From NCBI RefSeq assembly GCF_901933205.1, contig NC_044573.1:29757493-29821492 (forward strand): a stretch of DNA of 64,000 nucleotides. The letters run 5' to 3'. Position 1 is the stretch's first letter; each line of letters opens with the position of its first letter. The DNA comes from Camarhynchus parvulus (taxonomy: Eukaryota > Chordata > Aves > Passeriformes > Thraupidae). A program made the translations under genes and the position numbers. Positions 52,012 through 64,000 of the stretch are shown one piece after another. The notes below the pieces were generated by a model. The model made no database searches. It saw only the letters and a program-made list of their open reading frames with translations, and was not told where the DNA came from.

Positions 52012-55000
52012 AGGAGGTTCTACACAAGGCACTACTCTATTCCTTGTTTTTTGAACTAAGAAGAACAACTCAAAGTTTCCCTGTTTCTTTGAAGACACTG
52101 TATTTGGAGTGGAAAAAATTAAGATATGGATCTCTTCTAGACTTGATTCTTAACTTCTGCTGTAGTGAACACTAATCCCAGAGAAGTAGGGAAAATGTTT
52201 AGGAACAGAGCTGAGGTTTTCAGGAAATTATTTCTGAATTTCAAATAATCCCTAATCAAAGTCAAAGTCATAAATACAGCACATCTACTTTGTAATAGTA
52301 AGTTGCCATTAACAAATGTTTGCTATGGGTCAAGTCTGACTGACTGAGTACTGCAGGTCTCTAGTCAAGATTGTGTCCCAGTTCCATCACGCACCAGAAG
52401 AAGATGGTGGTTAAAGAATTTGATTTGGACCAGATATTTTTCTTCTGTACAGAACTCATGCATTTGAGAGTAAACACTTCCACATCACAACTTCTTCACC
52501 CACAATAGATTTGTAAGTTAAGGCTGTTATCTACTGGGGACAGACTATCAGAACAATTCAGGTCCAGGAATACTCCCACAGATACACCATGCAATCAATA
52601 CTCACTTCTAAAGTGCTTTATACCTCAGAGGTCACTGACTTACCCAGTGGTGACAATGGCATCTGTAGGCTCCCCTTCTGACCTTATACACTGTCCCTGG
52701 CTTTTGGTCTCAGCTTTCACCCACAGCAGTCAGGCACAAGCCGCAGCTGCGACACCACAGCCTCACTCTCCAGCCACCACAACTGTTGGGTCACTGCTCT
52801 TGTGTAATCTCTGCAGAACTGGGCTCTGGTCCCAGTTCATCTGTGATAAAGATGCAACTTCCCAGAAATTAGTATTTTAATTTTTCATGTAATCTGTTGA
52901 TATAACTGGAAGAAACATTTTTCACCAAAGACTTGTGTGATTGTTGAAACACAAAGGCAGGGAAAAAAACTCCCAAATAATCAAAACTGGTTAAAGTTTA
53001 ATTTAACAAGAGAATATTTGGAGAAACCATTTTGCTCCAAACAACTTACAGCATCAAGTGAGGTATCAGATAATGAACATAAATGATGGAACTTTTTTGA
53101 AGGAGGGGAAAAGTAAGGTTCAAAATTAAAAGTTTAGACTTTAGGTAGATGAAGAGTTTCCTTATTTAAACAATTGTGTGATTTTGCAATGGCACATTCA
53201 AGAGGAATTAGTATCACTGCTACACTTGTAAAAGGAATATTCATTGCCACATTTGCATGACCAAGAACACACTGAAATAATACTGCACCTCCCAAATCAT
53301 TCCTAGTTTCACAAGGCTATGTGGGAAAATGAATCCAAAGAACAGAATGCACAGTAAAAAAAAACAGAATTATGTCAAAAAGGCCTCCTAGTGTCCAAGG
53401 CAGCTAATGAAGTAGAGGTAACCTGTACTAACGGGTTACACTATCACAAATGTTAGTAGTGCTATAAAATTAGATCTTCCATGGGTTATACCAGCTTATC
53501 AAGAAGCATTTGTTTCAACATATTTAGATTTGAGCAATAGACTCTCTAGATTTGAGCGGTGTGAAACCTTAATTAAAGTGTCCTGAGAAATGGCAGGTGG
53601 ATGACAGAGCTCTCCTAAGGTCAGAGCTGGGACTTGTGCAATATTTAACACTTTAAAAAGAGCTGTGTGAGCTTTAGTACTTCCAGAATTCTCTACACCA
53701 AACCCACCTGAGCTTATACACTTCTCCCAGAAGCTAAGGATTTAATTAAAAGCTGAAGTGTACCCAGAAAGTTAATTAAAATAGCAAGCAATACCTAGTG
53801 ATTCAATAATGTATGTGCGTAATTTTGTTTAGCCCAGTGAAAATGCAGGAAAGGTAAGGCTACTAATAAAGAACCGGAATGAATAATGAAAGGGTCTGTA
53901 CTAACATCCAGTATGTGTGGCATTAATTGTAACAGTTCTCCTGATCCTGCATGTATTTTGACTTCATCACATGCTGAATACAATTGCAGGTTTGACTTTC
54001 AGTCTATTTCCTGAGTTGTATTACTTATGTCCTGAGTTTCGGTAGAGGTTGCACCATAGTGATCTACAGTCTGAGAGCAGCTAGGCTGGCTGGCCAAACA
54101 AGAAAAATGCAGCTCTACTTCTTTCAAACCTAAATAAAATGTGTTTTATGTCTTCATTCCTTATTTACACCTTCTGTTCAGGGTCTCTTAGATTACACCT
54201 TCTGCTCCATGCGAGTTTTCTGTTACTATAGCCTCTTGCAATCTATGTCAAGAGTAATTCTTCTTCTAATCACAGGAAAACAGAGCTCCATTCAGAAGTC
54301 TAATTTACACCACAAAGGAAAACAAATGCTTAGAGCAATGTACATTTCCACTATTCCCTTTTTTTTTTTCTCTTTTGGTGTAGACTTACAAAACATTCCT
54401 GGCTCTTGCTTATTCAGAATATGGCAGGACCCTCATACATGACTTGTGCCTGTAGCTTGCAACACTTTCATCAACTCAGGAATGTTTAACAGCTCTGAAC
54501 ACCTCTGAAGGTATTTGCATTTCAATACATATAAAGAAAGATACAGTAAATAAATATATTACCTTTAAAAACTTACTAAATACTCGTATGTAATTATAAT
54601 ATCCATTCATGCAGTTTCTCAGCTCTTGAAACTTTCCTCCAAGGCCAGTGATACTTAATACTAAAAGGCCCTGACACAGACTAATACGATTCTTTTTACT
54701 TTTGTGAACTGATGCACATTGATCTCAATGCCATTTCCTTAGGACATCAATATCCTTAGAACATCCACATCAACTAGTCTCAAGTCTCAGTACCTACCTT
54801 TAACACCTTGTTATAACTGAATTATGTAATTTAGGACCACAGGTGGTATTTTCCTCTAAGATAACATTTTATTTAAGGGCACTCGTTAGGGGAAAAATAC
54901 TCTAGCTCCTGGAAAGAATTCTGACTTTTCAAGCAAATTTAGACAATTCCTTTCAATTATTCTTTTTCTCCTCCCAGTTCTGGTGCAGCAGTTGTGGCTA

Positions 55001-58000
55001 TGTTCTTTCCCCACTTCTTCCTGTGAATATCTTAGACTTTCATCAACAAAATTCACATTCCTCCCTACCTAAGCCTTACCTTGTGGTCAGTTAACTAGCT
55101 GGTAATGTTTCTTCAGGATTAATCAGATTATTATAGCATATTTTTGGGCCTTCTGTGTCTACTTCAAATATCAAATAGTAGTAGAATCAGTACTTTTGTG
55201 TACAGCTGTTTGTTAACATATGGACAACCATGTTTGAATTATTTTTAAGGGTGACTTATCTGTCCTTTTTTCTTAAGAAAAAATGACTCAGAAACTGAGC
55301 AAATACTTCCCTAAAGGTACTGGAAAAGATATGAGATAGTCTTAGATAGATTTTTATGTTCAAGTTCACTAGACCATGTGTCTCTTGTGCATACAAGACA
55401 ATTAAAAAATTGCATCATCTTTCTCTTTATGGATACACTTCATTCTTCTGTAACTACAATACAGGTATGTAGGGAAAAGATTTAATGTGGCACGCCTACA
55501 AAATGCTGATTTTTCACCCAGTACTGCAGTTTCCATTTGAAAACCCCAGAAGGTTATATACTGATGGACTTACCACATCAGTAATGTCAAAATAAAACCA
55601 CTTTATGTTTTTAGAAGGAACAGCCTAAGTTGTTTTACTGAAGGAGAACTTGGGGACTTAGGAGATGAGCAGCCTATTTCAATTACATGGACTGATTGGG
55701 ACTACAGGAAGGCAAGGAACAGGCTCAGTACATATTACTAAATCAACACTGCAAAACTTTTGGTAGCACAAATAGAAGAAATCAAAATCAGCACATCCTG
55801 TAAGAAACCCATGTTAATTGAACAAGCTGGAGAATTATACTGGAGCCTCTTCAAACAATATTTCATGATTCCTAATTATAAGGAGCATGAACTCCATTAA
55901 CACTTTTAAAGCTGTGGACAGCTTTTCTGAAACTTAGACACTAAAGCATTTTTCTGGGTCCTTCACTTGGAGTCTATGATGCACCAATTAATCAACTACT
56001 TCTTCAATTCCAGTACTTTCAGAATACATATTAGAAAAAACCAACATTAGTTAACAGCTCCTATTCCCCATCAATTAAACTGGAGTCTAGGAATAACATC
56101 TTCATAAAATACAACAAAACAAACCCCCCTCCGCCCTCTGAGTTCAAGTTCAAACTTCAATAGACTTTGTGTTTTGTTGGGTATTTTTTTAATACTTGCA
56201 GCAATATAAGGTAAGATGCTGGACATTCCTGAAACGGCTGAAGCAAAAGAACTATTCTGGGAGCAACTCTCTTAGGAGAACAGCCAACACAGGACAGCTG
56301 AATGTGGCACATCTTACAGGCTGACAGTAAGACTTGCCCGGGCTGTAGTAACCATTCACTAATAAGATTTATTTTCATACTTCTTACTGAACTGTCTGAC
56401 TCATACTCTCCAGAAGCACTGTGCATATTTCATTTTAATCAATGGAAGTACATCTGTTATACCAAGACAGAATCATGCCCTGAAGCCATTTTGGCTTGTA
56501 CCAGATAAACCTTATCCATCTAGAAAATGAATTTACCAGCACAATTACAAATTCTCCTCCACAGAAAAAGGTTCCATGGAAATGGAACTATGATTTAATA
56601 TTTGACCAAGTTTTAAGAGAAACATTAGTTTCAATACATGTTTGACAACTTTGTATAAAGATGGAGCAGCTTATCTATTCAAATTTGTTTCCTTTTTCCT
56701 GTCTTTCTGAAGATTATTTCTAAATTAACTGAGTAAATCAAATCACTCCAAATTTATTTTGGCACAATCCAAACAAGTGCTTCATCTCCTGTGTTTATGG
56801 ACCAGCAGTTCTGTTATCCAAGTTAAGAATCTGCAGCTGCTTTTCTTCCACTTTTTTGATTACTCAATGACAGTGAGACTTGCTGCCATTTTATCTGTAA
56901 GTACAGTCTCAGTTGTGTGGATGTATTTTGTTTCTGCTAGTGCTTGATACAAGTCTGTTTTTCTCCCCCTCTTATCCTTGTGCTTAGACCAAAACAAAAC
57001 AAACCAACAGTAACACCAAGAAAAGAATTTCAAGAGATTGTTATAGATTTATACAGAACTAAATGAAAAACAGGGATGTGAAAAATAAGCACAGTAACTA
57101 GGAAGGAAATTTATGCCCTTCTAAAGGAGCAGGCTGTGGTGGGCCATGTGCTCCACCCTCAATTCCAGGTGCTCAGCACCCCAAGGTGGCTCTCTGGCTG
57201 AGTTGCAAAGCTTGACTCTTGTTTCCTGGCTCAGTCTTACTGCTGTAGAGGCCACTTGTGAACTGCATCCCTTCCAATCAAAAAGCAGACAAACATCAGT
57301 ACTTGCCAACATCTCACAAATTAAAATTGCAAACCACCACATTCTGCCTTCACCTCTGCCTGAGATTAGTGCTCACAGCAGCCTCCCCCAAGAGCAGCAG
57401 CGAGTGCACAGCTGTTAGGCCAGATGCATTCCAGGAAATTGTAGCTTCTTACAACATAACCTAGGCCAGTAAAATTCCAAGAAAAGCTTTCTTGTCCACA
57501 CAGGCAAGAAATATGGCTAGCAAGTGTTTGATCAGAATGCAACATGACTGAGCAATTATTTTCAAGTGTGATCAAGCTGGAAGGTTTCAACGTTTTTCCA
57601 TCCTCTTAAGTACCTCCTCTGGCCCAAGAACAGGAAAAACATTACAATTCCTATCTGAGAAGCACACAAACAAATGGCACTGCTGCTGGAGGCTGCAGCC
57701 TGGCTTGCTTTGCAGGGCCCATTATCTCAGGCACCCCAGTGGCTGCCAAGAGCCAGGTGGAGTCTGAGGTACAGACACACCCATAAGGATGTGGCCAACA
57801 AACACCAAAGCGTTCTACACAAAAGCTGCTGCAGAGCTGGCACACCACACCAATTTTTCTTTAACTGCTGACTAGAATGGAACATATTTCTCATGCCATT
57901 CCAACAACAAGATCACTGCAGACTTCTGTGTGTTGGCTTGGTACCACAGACCTAGTGCTACCAGAACTGCTTTTTACTGTAAAACTGTAAGCCTCTTCCA

Positions 58001-58941
58001 TAAAATTAAGTTTTGCTTTCTGTGCAAATAATTTCTATAGAGTAAAAGTTTACAGCTCAGTGTCTTTTAAAACTGTACATAACTTTATTTAGTAGCAATA
58101 TACATCTAATCAAGCAATTAAGGGCAGGCCTAGAAATTTATAGTGTTATTTGCAACTAATCAACCTGCATTTTTTACAATACATTTGTATTGTAAAATAA
58201 TACATTTCCAGAACTCAGTGTTTTATAGCTACTTCCACTCACACATTCAGCACCCCTAGTTTTGAACCAACTCTCTGGTAACCACCCAGTTACGACACCA
58301 CTGAGGCAACAACTTCCTTTTCAGATCAAGGATCACAGGCAGTTGATTTCAGAGTGCTTGCAGAAATGCTGTAACAGAGTGTAACTTGAAGAATATGATT
58401 CCTGCAATTCTTTGATGATAAAACTGACTCCTAAATTTAATATTAAATAAAAATTATTTCAATACAATCATACCCACTGTAAGACACTGAACTATTGGAA
58501 GGGCCATCCAGCCCAAACTCGAGAACACCGCTATCTGCAGGACTTACCTACTCTTACTGTCACCTACAAACAGTGCACAGGAAGCGATTTTGTTTTAGTG
58601 GTGTTGATACAAAGGTTATCCCATCAGAAGCTCAAAATGAGAATTCATTTTAAAATTTCTCTTTCTTACGGGAGCTTGCAAAGTGCATCAGCAATTAACA
58701 ATTCCTATCACTTCTCCCACTTTGCTGTGTGAAAAGGCTCAGAACTCGTCTTACAAATTGCTCTTTTGAAGATCAAAGGGAAGCCGAATTTGTCTCTGTG
58801 TGCTCTGGATGAGTTTGTAATTTACTGGAACTTTCAGAGAAGGCTTGGCAGCACACTCGTTTGACAGCCCCGGGGCACAGGATTCAGGGGAGCTCTGTGA
58901 CTCTTCCCTTCTGAGTTCCTTCCTTAGCTTTAATTGGCACC

Positions 58942-58958
58942 TCATTAGAAATTAATGA
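58942..58958. repeat. Dyad of TAAT cores, homeodomain-like
   Basis: TCATTA (58942-58947) and TAATGA (58953-58958) are exact reverse complements spaced by five bases, giving two inverted homeodomain-type cores. The surrounding 58740-59090 has the varied, AT-rich composition typical of conserved noncoding elements. This is motif reading only. Confidence 0.4.
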
Positions 58959-61900
58959 AAATGACATCCTCTGTTCTTCCTGCTCCGGGCGTAGAATGCT
59001 ACAAAAAGGCCCATCACAATTCATAACACATTCAATTTATACAGCAATGGCTCTTAAGCATTATTTATGAGATGTGAATTTCTTGTCAGCAGTTAGTAAC
59101 TTGAACACAGTGGAAGAAGAATGAAAAAAGATCTTGAGAGTATGTGTGTATGAAAACAAACAAATCTTTCTACATCTGAAAAATGTTGTGTTTGAATTGC
59201 TGGAACTCCCTTCTCAGTAGTGAATTGTTGTTCTTCACAGCAAAGCCCTGCAGCATTGTCAAATCTGTCTAGAATTACATGTAGTGTCAAGGGAACGAGC
59301 TCAGCATCATCACCTCCCTCTGGACAGGGCTTGCAGGAGACAGGAGAGCCAGTACAGCAGCCTCCCAAAGATCTCTGAGCTGGTGTAAAGCACCAGTCAC
59401 TCTCTCTGTCTCCTTTCCAAAAAGGCTGTGCCTTGTTGGACAAGTCCCAGTTAACCGGATCAGTATTTGCAGATACAGCTACATTAAAACACTGTTCAGT
59501 ATGTATATATTCTCCTTTCTACTATGTCTCACTAAAAATCTCACTAGAGGATTCATCAGGACAAATCATCAAAAAATAAGATGATTTCTAGTACTTTTAA
59601 CATTAGGACAAGAAGATACACAACAGGAAACAAATAAATTGTTGGTCTGTGGAGTTAATTTGGATTTTAACAAGGCTGTTTCGGACACAGCTTTGGATCA
59701 ACATTTTATGCTTTAAATCCTTTTTCCTTACATCCAAGCAAATGCACCCACTCATCATTCTGAAGATGGTGTCTGCCTTTTTATTGATCCTGATATCAGA
59801 TTTTTTTCTTAATGTTTAAGACTGGGAGGAGTTTCCCCCAATTTTTCCCATTGCTTTAGTTCAGGATTAAGACGCCAAGAATTTAATAGCAGTGGCTCAA
59901 AACTCAGTTCAAACAATGTTCTATGCTGACCATTACTTTTGAAGAGTGTATGTGCTTATTTTACACCAGTTGATTCTATCTCATCACCTCCACCTGACCA
60001 CACATCATTCATTACCTGTGCTTCACATTAGGACAGAAAAGTATAACTCAGTCATGTGGATTTAGGAAATATTTTAAACAAAGACCAATTTGACAGATTT
60101 GTTCTACTGCATTTCCATCACGTCCTCCCAGGGTTTTTGAATGGGCTTGTCATTCATGACCTAAAGCAACCTTATTTTACAGACAGCAGGGCAGGCTAGC
60201 AAGAATGGTTTCTCAGGCAGCATCTTTAAAACTGACCAGAGACACATGCTACTGATCATTGGTAAAGCAGTTTGGGTGATGTGAAGCTGAGGTGCCCAGG
60301 GTGGCTCAGTGGTAGCATTTGGCTTGCTTCTTATTAATCTGACTATTAAAGGTAAGTGGCACAGGGTATGCCCACATTCACATCACATCAGAGCACAGAT
60401 AACAAACCCTTACTGCCCACAGTATTAATGAAACACTGTACCTGCACAGAAACCAAAGATTTCCAGTTTTTTTCAGGCCTCTTGGACACATGGAAATAGA
60501 CTCCTGCCTTCTATTTCCTCATTAAAAGTACAGAATAGAAATTTTTATAATACAAACTATAAACTGTGTAGAATGTAATACAGGAATGCAAATTTTCATC
60601 TCCTCACTTATTGCTGAGGAATTCAGAATTTTTTCCACATTCATCTTTTATTAACACATTTTATGAACTTTAACAGAAGTATTTCCATAAAGCTATATAT
60701 ATCCAGTAGAAGAAAATTAAAGAATAATCCCTACAACATTTATATTACAACAGTATTTAATTACAGAACTACTTCATGAAAACTTGAGAGGAACCAGCCA
60801 AATGTATCTTAATCCAGTTTACAGAAAAAAAGGCAGGTCTTATATAATTTTAAAAACATTACTGATCAATGAAGGGCTTTTCAAAAGTTGCTTTCAACTT
60901 AATTGCTCTTACATAGCTCCAATACTGCAGAATGCAAGAAAGATTAATGATGTTACATAATGGTTAAGCAATCATTTATCCAATCCACCCCAAAACTCAA
61001 ACTCTCCCACTATTTGGGACCATTCTGCTATCTCAGTCAGGTGCCTGTGAGCAGCCTCAGTCGTTATATACTTGACTATAGCACACCAAGAACACAAATT
61101 CCTGCCTCTACCATGCTGAGCAGAAAGAGCCATACTAAAATGTGTCATTGATAGCCCTGAATTTCTTCAGTTTGATAAAAATGTTACCAGACACTTCAAA
61201 GTATCATGACACATGATTTCCATAACAGCAATTTCAACATTACAGCTTTTGATTTCATGTTTGGTGGCTTCACATATCATGTAAGTTCTGTGCCAGTGCT
61301 CCAATATCAAAACAAAGCCTTATCTCATGTCCAAAAGAGCCCAAAACAACAGTAATCTCTAGAGCCAGAAGACAGACAGATGTTGAAGAAGAGAACAAAG
61401 CATAACCCAAAATCTTTGCAGCTTTCTATCGCTTCTCTTCACCTGGCATATGGTACTCAGTATAGGATTATCTGTCTTTGTAAAACTACCTTAGCCCACC
61501 CTTCCTCTCCACATTGCTGCTCAGAAGGACATGCCTTCTCTCCAGATAATGGTTTTAACACAATATGTTGTATTTCACAAGTGCAACATGAATTGCACCT
61601 ATCATCTGCGCAGATCCTTTGGAAATTATTCCCTGCCTGAAATACAATGGAGTAACTGAAACAAACTTCTCCAAATGTATCAATAAAAGCACTGTCAGAG
61701 AGTTCAGTGCAACCTTCAATACATGATTATATGAAAAAATAATTAGCAGGTAAAATTACCACATGCCATTATCACTGGGTCTAACAAGCACATTTAAACC
61801 AGTTAAGAACACAATTGTTCCATGAAGGAGAGAGCATCTCATTTGGAATCCAGTCACATTAATTATTGTTTCAGAAAGATTATTTGCATTTAATATGAAA

Positions 61901-62466
61901 CCCCAAATTAGCTGCCTGCACGGGATTATTGTCTTCAATTCAACTACCTGAACAGTGTCATCAACTTTGGAAAAGCCAAGTTGGATGATTTTAAGTGTAT
62001 GGTGAACAATAAGTCTTCCCCACACAAACTGTGAGACTGCAAATATTTTCTGCTTGAGGGGGTTTTTGGATTTAAGTTTTTAATATTTATGTAATTATAA
62101 CATGCAGAAGCAGCTACTGACCTATGTTTTACACCCTATAGAAACCTTCTTTGCATATTGATGTGCTTTGTGCTTCTTCTCCTGCCAAGTGAGTATGATG
62201 CCCTTCCTGCCTCACAGAGAACTTCTGAAGCTGAATTCATTAATATCTGGCATCTCTTGAGACAAGGCAGTACATCAAGGCCAAAGTTTTAAAGGGGAAA
62301 TTGGTGGAACTAATTACAACTTTTTGCTACCAATGCAAGCTATAGCTTCTGTTTAAAGCATCTTTGCAAGGTGAAAAACACAAGTGTTCTCTGTATTTCC
62401 ATGTGTGACCCAGACCTGAGCATGGCTGCATTCGAAAGCCGGGTGCTACTGCCAAGCTGTACTCAC

Positions 62467-62637
62467 CACAGCGACACGATCCCAGCTCCTGCTGTACTAG
62501 TTCCAGTTTTGTTTGGCACTGGAAGCATCGACGTCTACTCTTCTGTTTGGATCGACTGGTTTCTTCAGGCCTGTCATTACTGTCATCCAGTAGCCGTGGC
62601 CGTTTCACAGGAGAAGCCTCACTCTCCGACTGTGAAT
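62467..62637 (-). CDS. ZFAND3: ZFAND3 internal exon (basic region and AN1 N-terminal half)
   Basis: This 171-base exon on the minus strand encodes 56 complete codons plus two split codons. It begins in the acidic/serine segment (D)SQSESEASPV. A basic KRPRLL cluster follows, then EETSRSKQKSRRR, a likely nuclear localisation region, and the AN1 finger opens with CFQCQTKLELVQQELGSCRC. The Cys pairs (C-x2-C, then C-x-C after 13 residues) are the first half of the AN1 metal site. The rest is in the next exon. The match to vertebrate ZFAND3 is nearly word for word in the finger, while the linker after RPRLL (DDSNDRP) is more variable. The donor is the perfect GTGAGT and the acceptor is CAG at 62640-62638, with a weak pyrimidine tract. 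Both introns are phase 1. ZFAND3 is an A20/AN1 protein linked in the literature to transcriptional regulation, and its locus to type 2 diabetes risk in human studies. Confidence 0.96.
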
Positions 62638-63984
62638 CTGTTGTATTCACAACAAATATTTTAGGAAAAATATTAGAATTTCCTTGCTGAGGCATCCCTT
62701 TAGACAGACTGAAGGTATATTGCTTTCAGCTGGTATATTGCTTTCAGCTGGGGTCACCACCAAGCAGTGTGATACCTCCCATTCTATTGTATATGCATGT
62801 TTTCTTAACAACCAAAATGAGCATCAAGTAAAGGACAAATTATCTTTGTTCCCTATAACAACCCCTCCTGCTATCAATACTGAGTATAAAGTGAGCTGAT
62901 TAGCTTCCTTCCAGCCTTGGCTGGGTCATATGGAGATACATGTAGAGCATACACCACCCTAAACAATTGCAGGCTTCATCTGTCATCTCATTTATTTTCT
63001 CCTGCACTGCCTTCAGTGTCCCCACACAAACTAACTGAAGTGATTGAAAACAACTGAGCACAGGTTTGACCTATTTCCTCCCTGGGCAGGAGGGGGATTT
63101 TTCAAGCACAGCATGTAAATTGTATCTCTTATGACTGAAGGCAGTACATGAAAGCACCATACCGTGCTTCCCTCTCTTTCCACATGGATAACAATTTAAA
63201 TGTAAATTAGTATACACCAACAATACAAGCCCAAACAAAATAAGCATGATCTGTACATACATCCTATAAATTCCAAATGCCCAGCCATTTCTAAAGTATT
63301 AGTCAGAATACTATTTGCATTAATAACTTCATAAATTTTGGCTTGTAAGAAAATGGTGCGTGGAAAGTCCTTAGGAGTTAAAGTTTATAACAGTTTTACT
63401 TCAGGTAGCATAGTGCCATTTTTTTTTTACAGTGGAAAGTGTACTGACAAGGGTTCTAGAGTAGCACATGGAATGCACAGTGAGATGCCCAAGCCTTGTT
63501 TTTATGGCATGTCAGAGACATGACATTTCAGTGGATCTGCTGCTCTGCAAACCAAGTCAGGCCAGAAAAGACATTTTCCCTTCCCAGATCTCTGCACAGT
63601 AGAATCAGTGCTGTATTTCTTTGTAATACAAACTGCAAATAAATCTAATCCAAACTGTACTAAAAATTAAATTGTTGGTTGCAGTGCTGCAAGGAGCTGC
63701 TGAAAGACATTACTGCAATCAGTCAGTATTCTACTGCATGATTGTAAGCAAGGGAAAAAAAAAGCCCATTAGCTGAGTTAAATTCCTTTACAACAAACAA
63801 TAATCCAACAAATAACAGGTTAAATCTATCTTTTTGCCAGGATGATAACCCATTGAACATGTCTGTACCATTATTCTAAGATTCCATTGCTTATGTCTGC
63901 TTTGTGCTGTCCTGGATTAGGCAGGAAAAGGCAACTGCCATGGATAGAACCCTGTCCATAACCTTGTTGTGTCAGCTATCTTAC
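62638..63984 (-). other. ZFAND3: ZFAND3 penultimate intron visible in the window
   Basis: This 1,347-base intron lies between the partial exon at the right edge and the 62467-62637 exon, if the edge exon is correct. It contains an exact 18-bp tandem duplication (62714-62749) 77 bases upstream of the acceptor, and no gene. If the edge exon is wrong, the intron simply continues beyond the window. Confidence 0.65.
62714..62749. repeat. 18-bp tandem duplication near a splice acceptor
   Basis: The unit GGTATATTGCTTTCAGCT at 62714-62731 recurs exactly at 62732-62749. It lies within the ZFAND3 intron, upstream (in gene direction) of the exon that starts at 62637. It looks like a recent slippage event. 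Confidence 0.92.
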
Positions 63985-64000
63985 CTGAGCCACTGCTGAT
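63985..64000 (-). CDS. ZFAND3: Probable ZFAND3 upstream exon, 3' end only
   Basis: At the right edge the minus strand reads ATCAGCAGTGGCTCAG followed by a consensus donor GTAAGA. In the frame needed by the next ZFAND3 exon (which starts with two bases completing an Asp codon) it gives I-S-S-G-S plus one base, exactly phase 1. A serine/glycine-rich linker before the DSQSES segment suits the protein. Only 16 exon bases are visible, so the identity rests on donor quality and phase, not on sequence similarity. Confidence 0.6.

Larger units (their letters stand above)
45558..62466 (-). other. ZFAND3: ZFAND3 last intron (16.9 kb)
   Basis: The intron is bounded by a consensus GTGAGT donor (62466-62461, minus) and a CAG acceptor (45560-45558). 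It splits the AN1 finger after the CRC motif. No nested gene is recognised. It holds an AT microsatellite at 47851-47880, a repeat cluster at 51908-52011, and stretches resembling conserved noncoding sequence at 58740-59090 and 61750-62040. The frames within it (for example 48772-49092 plus, 51345-51734 minus, 59093-59443 minus, 61756-62025 minus) show no known protein similarity. No CR1 copy could be aligned securely, which is sparse for 17 kb but usual for birds. Confidence 0.9.

Noticed and set aside
58485..58560. 'ttggaagggccatccagccc', reminiscent of a CR1 3' end on the minus strand
   Set aside because: It might be a deleted CR1 remnant, but the match is too short to support without a library search.
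60302..60312. tRNA A-box-like TGGCTCAGTGG
   Set aside because: No B box follows at the usual distance and no cloverleaf can be drawn, so a tRNA gene or tRNA-derived SINE is not supported.
62371..62664. 97-codon plus-strand frame
   Set aside because: It is the antisense shadow of the ZFAND3 exon at 62467-62637.
749..63320. Several exact POU octamers (for example 749-756, 3103-3110, 61882-61889)
   Set aside because: Six or more copies in an AT-rich window are not far from chance expectation, so they are not evidence of regulation by themselves.

Overview
The window looks like avian nuclear DNA, probably from a songbird. It is AT-rich and gene-poor and has few interspersed repeats. The repeats that can be recognised are two CR1 LINE 3' ends (2510-2875 and 10463-10766) and one solo endogenous-retrovirus LTR (41982-42284). 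The bird assignment is inferred from the repeats and from one recognised gene. No bacterial, phage or plasmid features are present, so operons, ribosome binding sites and CRISPR arrays do not apply.

The only protein-coding gene supported is ZFAND3 (AN1-type zinc finger protein 3), on the minus strand at the right end. Three pieces are visible: a probable exon end cut by the window edge (63985-64000), a complete internal exon (62467-62637) and the last coding exon (45403-45557). Splice sites and phases agree throughout (phase 1 at both introns). The joined reading frame gives the last 108 or so residues, with a basic nuclear-localisation-like region and a complete AN1 zinc finger. The finger is interrupted by a final intron of 16,909 bases. 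The N-terminal A20 finger lies beyond the right edge. The 3' UTR runs left from 45402, with a first AATAAA at 45180-45185.

Layout from left to right: 1-20449 is noncoding AT-rich sequence with the two CR1 fragments. 20450-21340 is a strong isolated CpG island with a 57-bp in-frame tandem duplication and no recognisable protein. 21341-41981 is noncoding. 41982-42284 is the solo LTR. 42285 to about 45160 is sequence downstream of ZFAND3. 45403 to the right edge is the 3' part of ZFAND3 and its introns.

The most interesting leftovers are the orphan CpG island, the solo LTR with intact promoter-like and poly(A) motifs, several perfect inverted repeats, an unusual repeat cluster at 51908-52011, and a few stretches that look like conserved noncoding elements. 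I found no convincing new multi-gene system. Almost all open reading frames of 60-130 codons look like chance ORFs in noncoding DNA.
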